From Thermacetogenium sp. UBA4966 (lineage in GTDB: Bacteria; Bacillota; DSM-12270; Thermacetogeniales; Thermacetogeniaceae): a stretch of DNA of 6,677 bases. The translations under genes were made by a program, and so were the position numbers. This document shows, one piece after another, positions 5,798-6,677 of this stretch. The DNA lies in contig DHAA01000028.1 in NCBI GenBank assembly GCA_002397275.1, positions 1 through 6,677 of the forward strand, written 5' to 3'. The notes beneath the pieces were generated by a model. It had not been told where the DNA came from and searched no databases. It saw nothing but the letters and a program-made list of their open reading frames with translations. Position 1 is the stretch's first letter. Each line of letters begins with the position of its first letter.

Positions 5798-6677
5798 GTA
5801 CCGAAGAGAATAGCTTGCTGCGTGAACCCTCTGTAAGCGTCGAACCGTTGTATTGTCTATTGGATATGTGTTCAAGAAACTATAAGCTGTTTTGTACCAT
5901 CTGTACCGCGGTAAAGATTGGACTGTTTGACAAACTGGTAGCACCCAAGGATGTTTCTGAGTTGGCAGCAGAGGTGGGAAACGATCCCGGCCTGCTTAGT
6001 AGTATCTGTGAAGTATTGGAAGCAGCCGGATTTTTGCAGGAGGTTGACGGCTGCTATCAAAATTCGGCAGTAAGTGCTCTTTACCTGAGGGCCGACTCTT
6101 GCTACTGTCAGCATGAGGTGTTGCAAAACTTGCAAAATGGATTCGCTCTTTGGATGAAGCTGGGGGATGTGCTGGCTGGAGGTCCGCTTAAGGTGCATGA
6201 AGAGGACTTCTTTCAAGATAACCTGATCCATTCGCTTGCTGCAGAAGCCTTAACCAGGGAGTTGCCGAGAACAGCCGCGATCATTGCTCAACGGCCCGAG
6301 TTCCGGGAGGCGAAGAGGCTCTTGGATCTGGGAGGGGGGCATGGTTTGTACGCGGTGGCTTTGACCCGTTTAAACCCCAATCTGCAGGCATATATCTTCG
6401 ATTTTCCGGAAGTGCTGAGGGATACTGAGGCCTATCTCCGGATGTTTGCCGCAGACCGGGTTACTCTAATCCCGGGCAACCTGTTCCAGGATGATTTTGG
6501 CGACAGGTACGACATGATCTTTTTCTCTTACAGCCCTGGGGGGAAGAACTGTTCGCTTGTTCCCAGGATTCAATCTAGCCTGAACAATGGCGGGCTCTTT
6601 ATCAGTAAACACGCTTTTTATCAATCCGGAGAAGAGTCAAAAAACCCGCTGTTGGACATTGAATGGCAGCTTTCATC
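5791..6677 (+). CDS. SAM-dependent methyltransferase, HIOMT/O-methyltransferase family, 3' end cut by window
   Basis: Likely transfers a methyl group from S-adenosylmethionine to a small molecule (O-, C- or other atom not decidable). About 295 residues are present; the family usually runs to about 340, so roughly 40-50 are missing beyond the right edge. Residues about 25-100 form the winged-helix dimerisation domain (YKLFCTICTAVKIGLFDKL, then DVSELAAEVG and LLSSICEVLEAAGFLQEVDG). The Rossmann part begins with motif I LDLGGGHG at 178-185, then FDFPEV near 203-208, GNLFQDDF near 229-236 and YDMIFFS near 240-246. ATG 5791 follows GGAGG by five bases and overlaps the radical SAM gene by 7 nt, so the two enzymes are probably made together. 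The N-terminal domain is rich in cysteine (eight between 22 and 106). Family relatives act on acetylserotonin, flavonoids, carotenoids and bacteriochlorophyll, so the family does not fix the substrate. Confidence 0.87.
   Translation, partial: MVSTEENSLLREPSVSVEPLYCLLDMCSRNYKLFCTICTAVKIGLFDKLVAPKDVSELAAEVGNDPGLLSSICEVLEAAGFLQEVDGCYQNSAVSALYLRADSCYCQHEVLQNLQNGFALWMKLGDVLAGGPLKVHEEDFFQDNLIHSLAAEALTRELPRTAAIIAQRPEFREAKRLLDLGGGHGLYAVALTRLNPNLQAYIFDFPEVLRDTEAYLRMFAADRVTLIPGNLFQDDFGDRYDMIFFSYSPGGKNCSLVPRIQSSLNNGGLFISKHAFYQSGEESKNPLLDIEWQLS

Overview
This window looks like part of an anaerobic, low-to-mid GC Firmicutes genome (Clostridia or Negativicutes type). The reasons are strong AGGAG-type ribosome binding sites, frequent GTG starts, an AT-rich control region, a lipoprotein-type binding protein and a radical SAM enzyme. 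The genus cannot be named from this sequence. All recognised genes are on the + strand, and there are two blocks.

Block 1 (about 1-3625) is an AT-rich control region followed by a complete metal-type (ZnuABC/TroABCD-like) ABC importer: a lipoprotein substrate-binding protein, an ATPase, and two tandem ABC-3 permeases that are clearly paralogous. The leader contains a terminator-like hairpin, and a competing stem could form an attenuator. The binding protein is unusual. Its fold and position fit the ZnuA family, but most canonical metal-ligand positions are changed, and a Cys-Pro-Gly-His-Phe-Asp motif sits where the first ligand loop should be. The cargo is therefore uncertain.

Block 2 (about 3771-6677, running off the right edge) is a tightly overlapping cassette: a TPR protein, a short radical SAM enzyme with an auxiliary-cluster (SPASM/twitch-like) C-terminus, and a HIOMT/OMT-family SAM-dependent methyltransferase that is cut by the window end. 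The genes overlap by 7-10 nt, so they are probably translated together. The TPR gene has a single in-frame TAG at 4029-4031, and clear TPR sequence continues in the same frame on both sides. It is a nonsense mutation, a sequencing error, or a decoded amber codon (for example pyrrolysine).

Taken together, the window may be one accessory system: a radical SAM/methyltransferase pair that makes or modifies a small molecule, with an importer of atypical specificity beside it, perhaps for that molecule, its metal complex or a metal it uses. This link is inferred from gene order only. No tRNA, rRNA, CRISPR array, insertion sequence or phage gene was seen.
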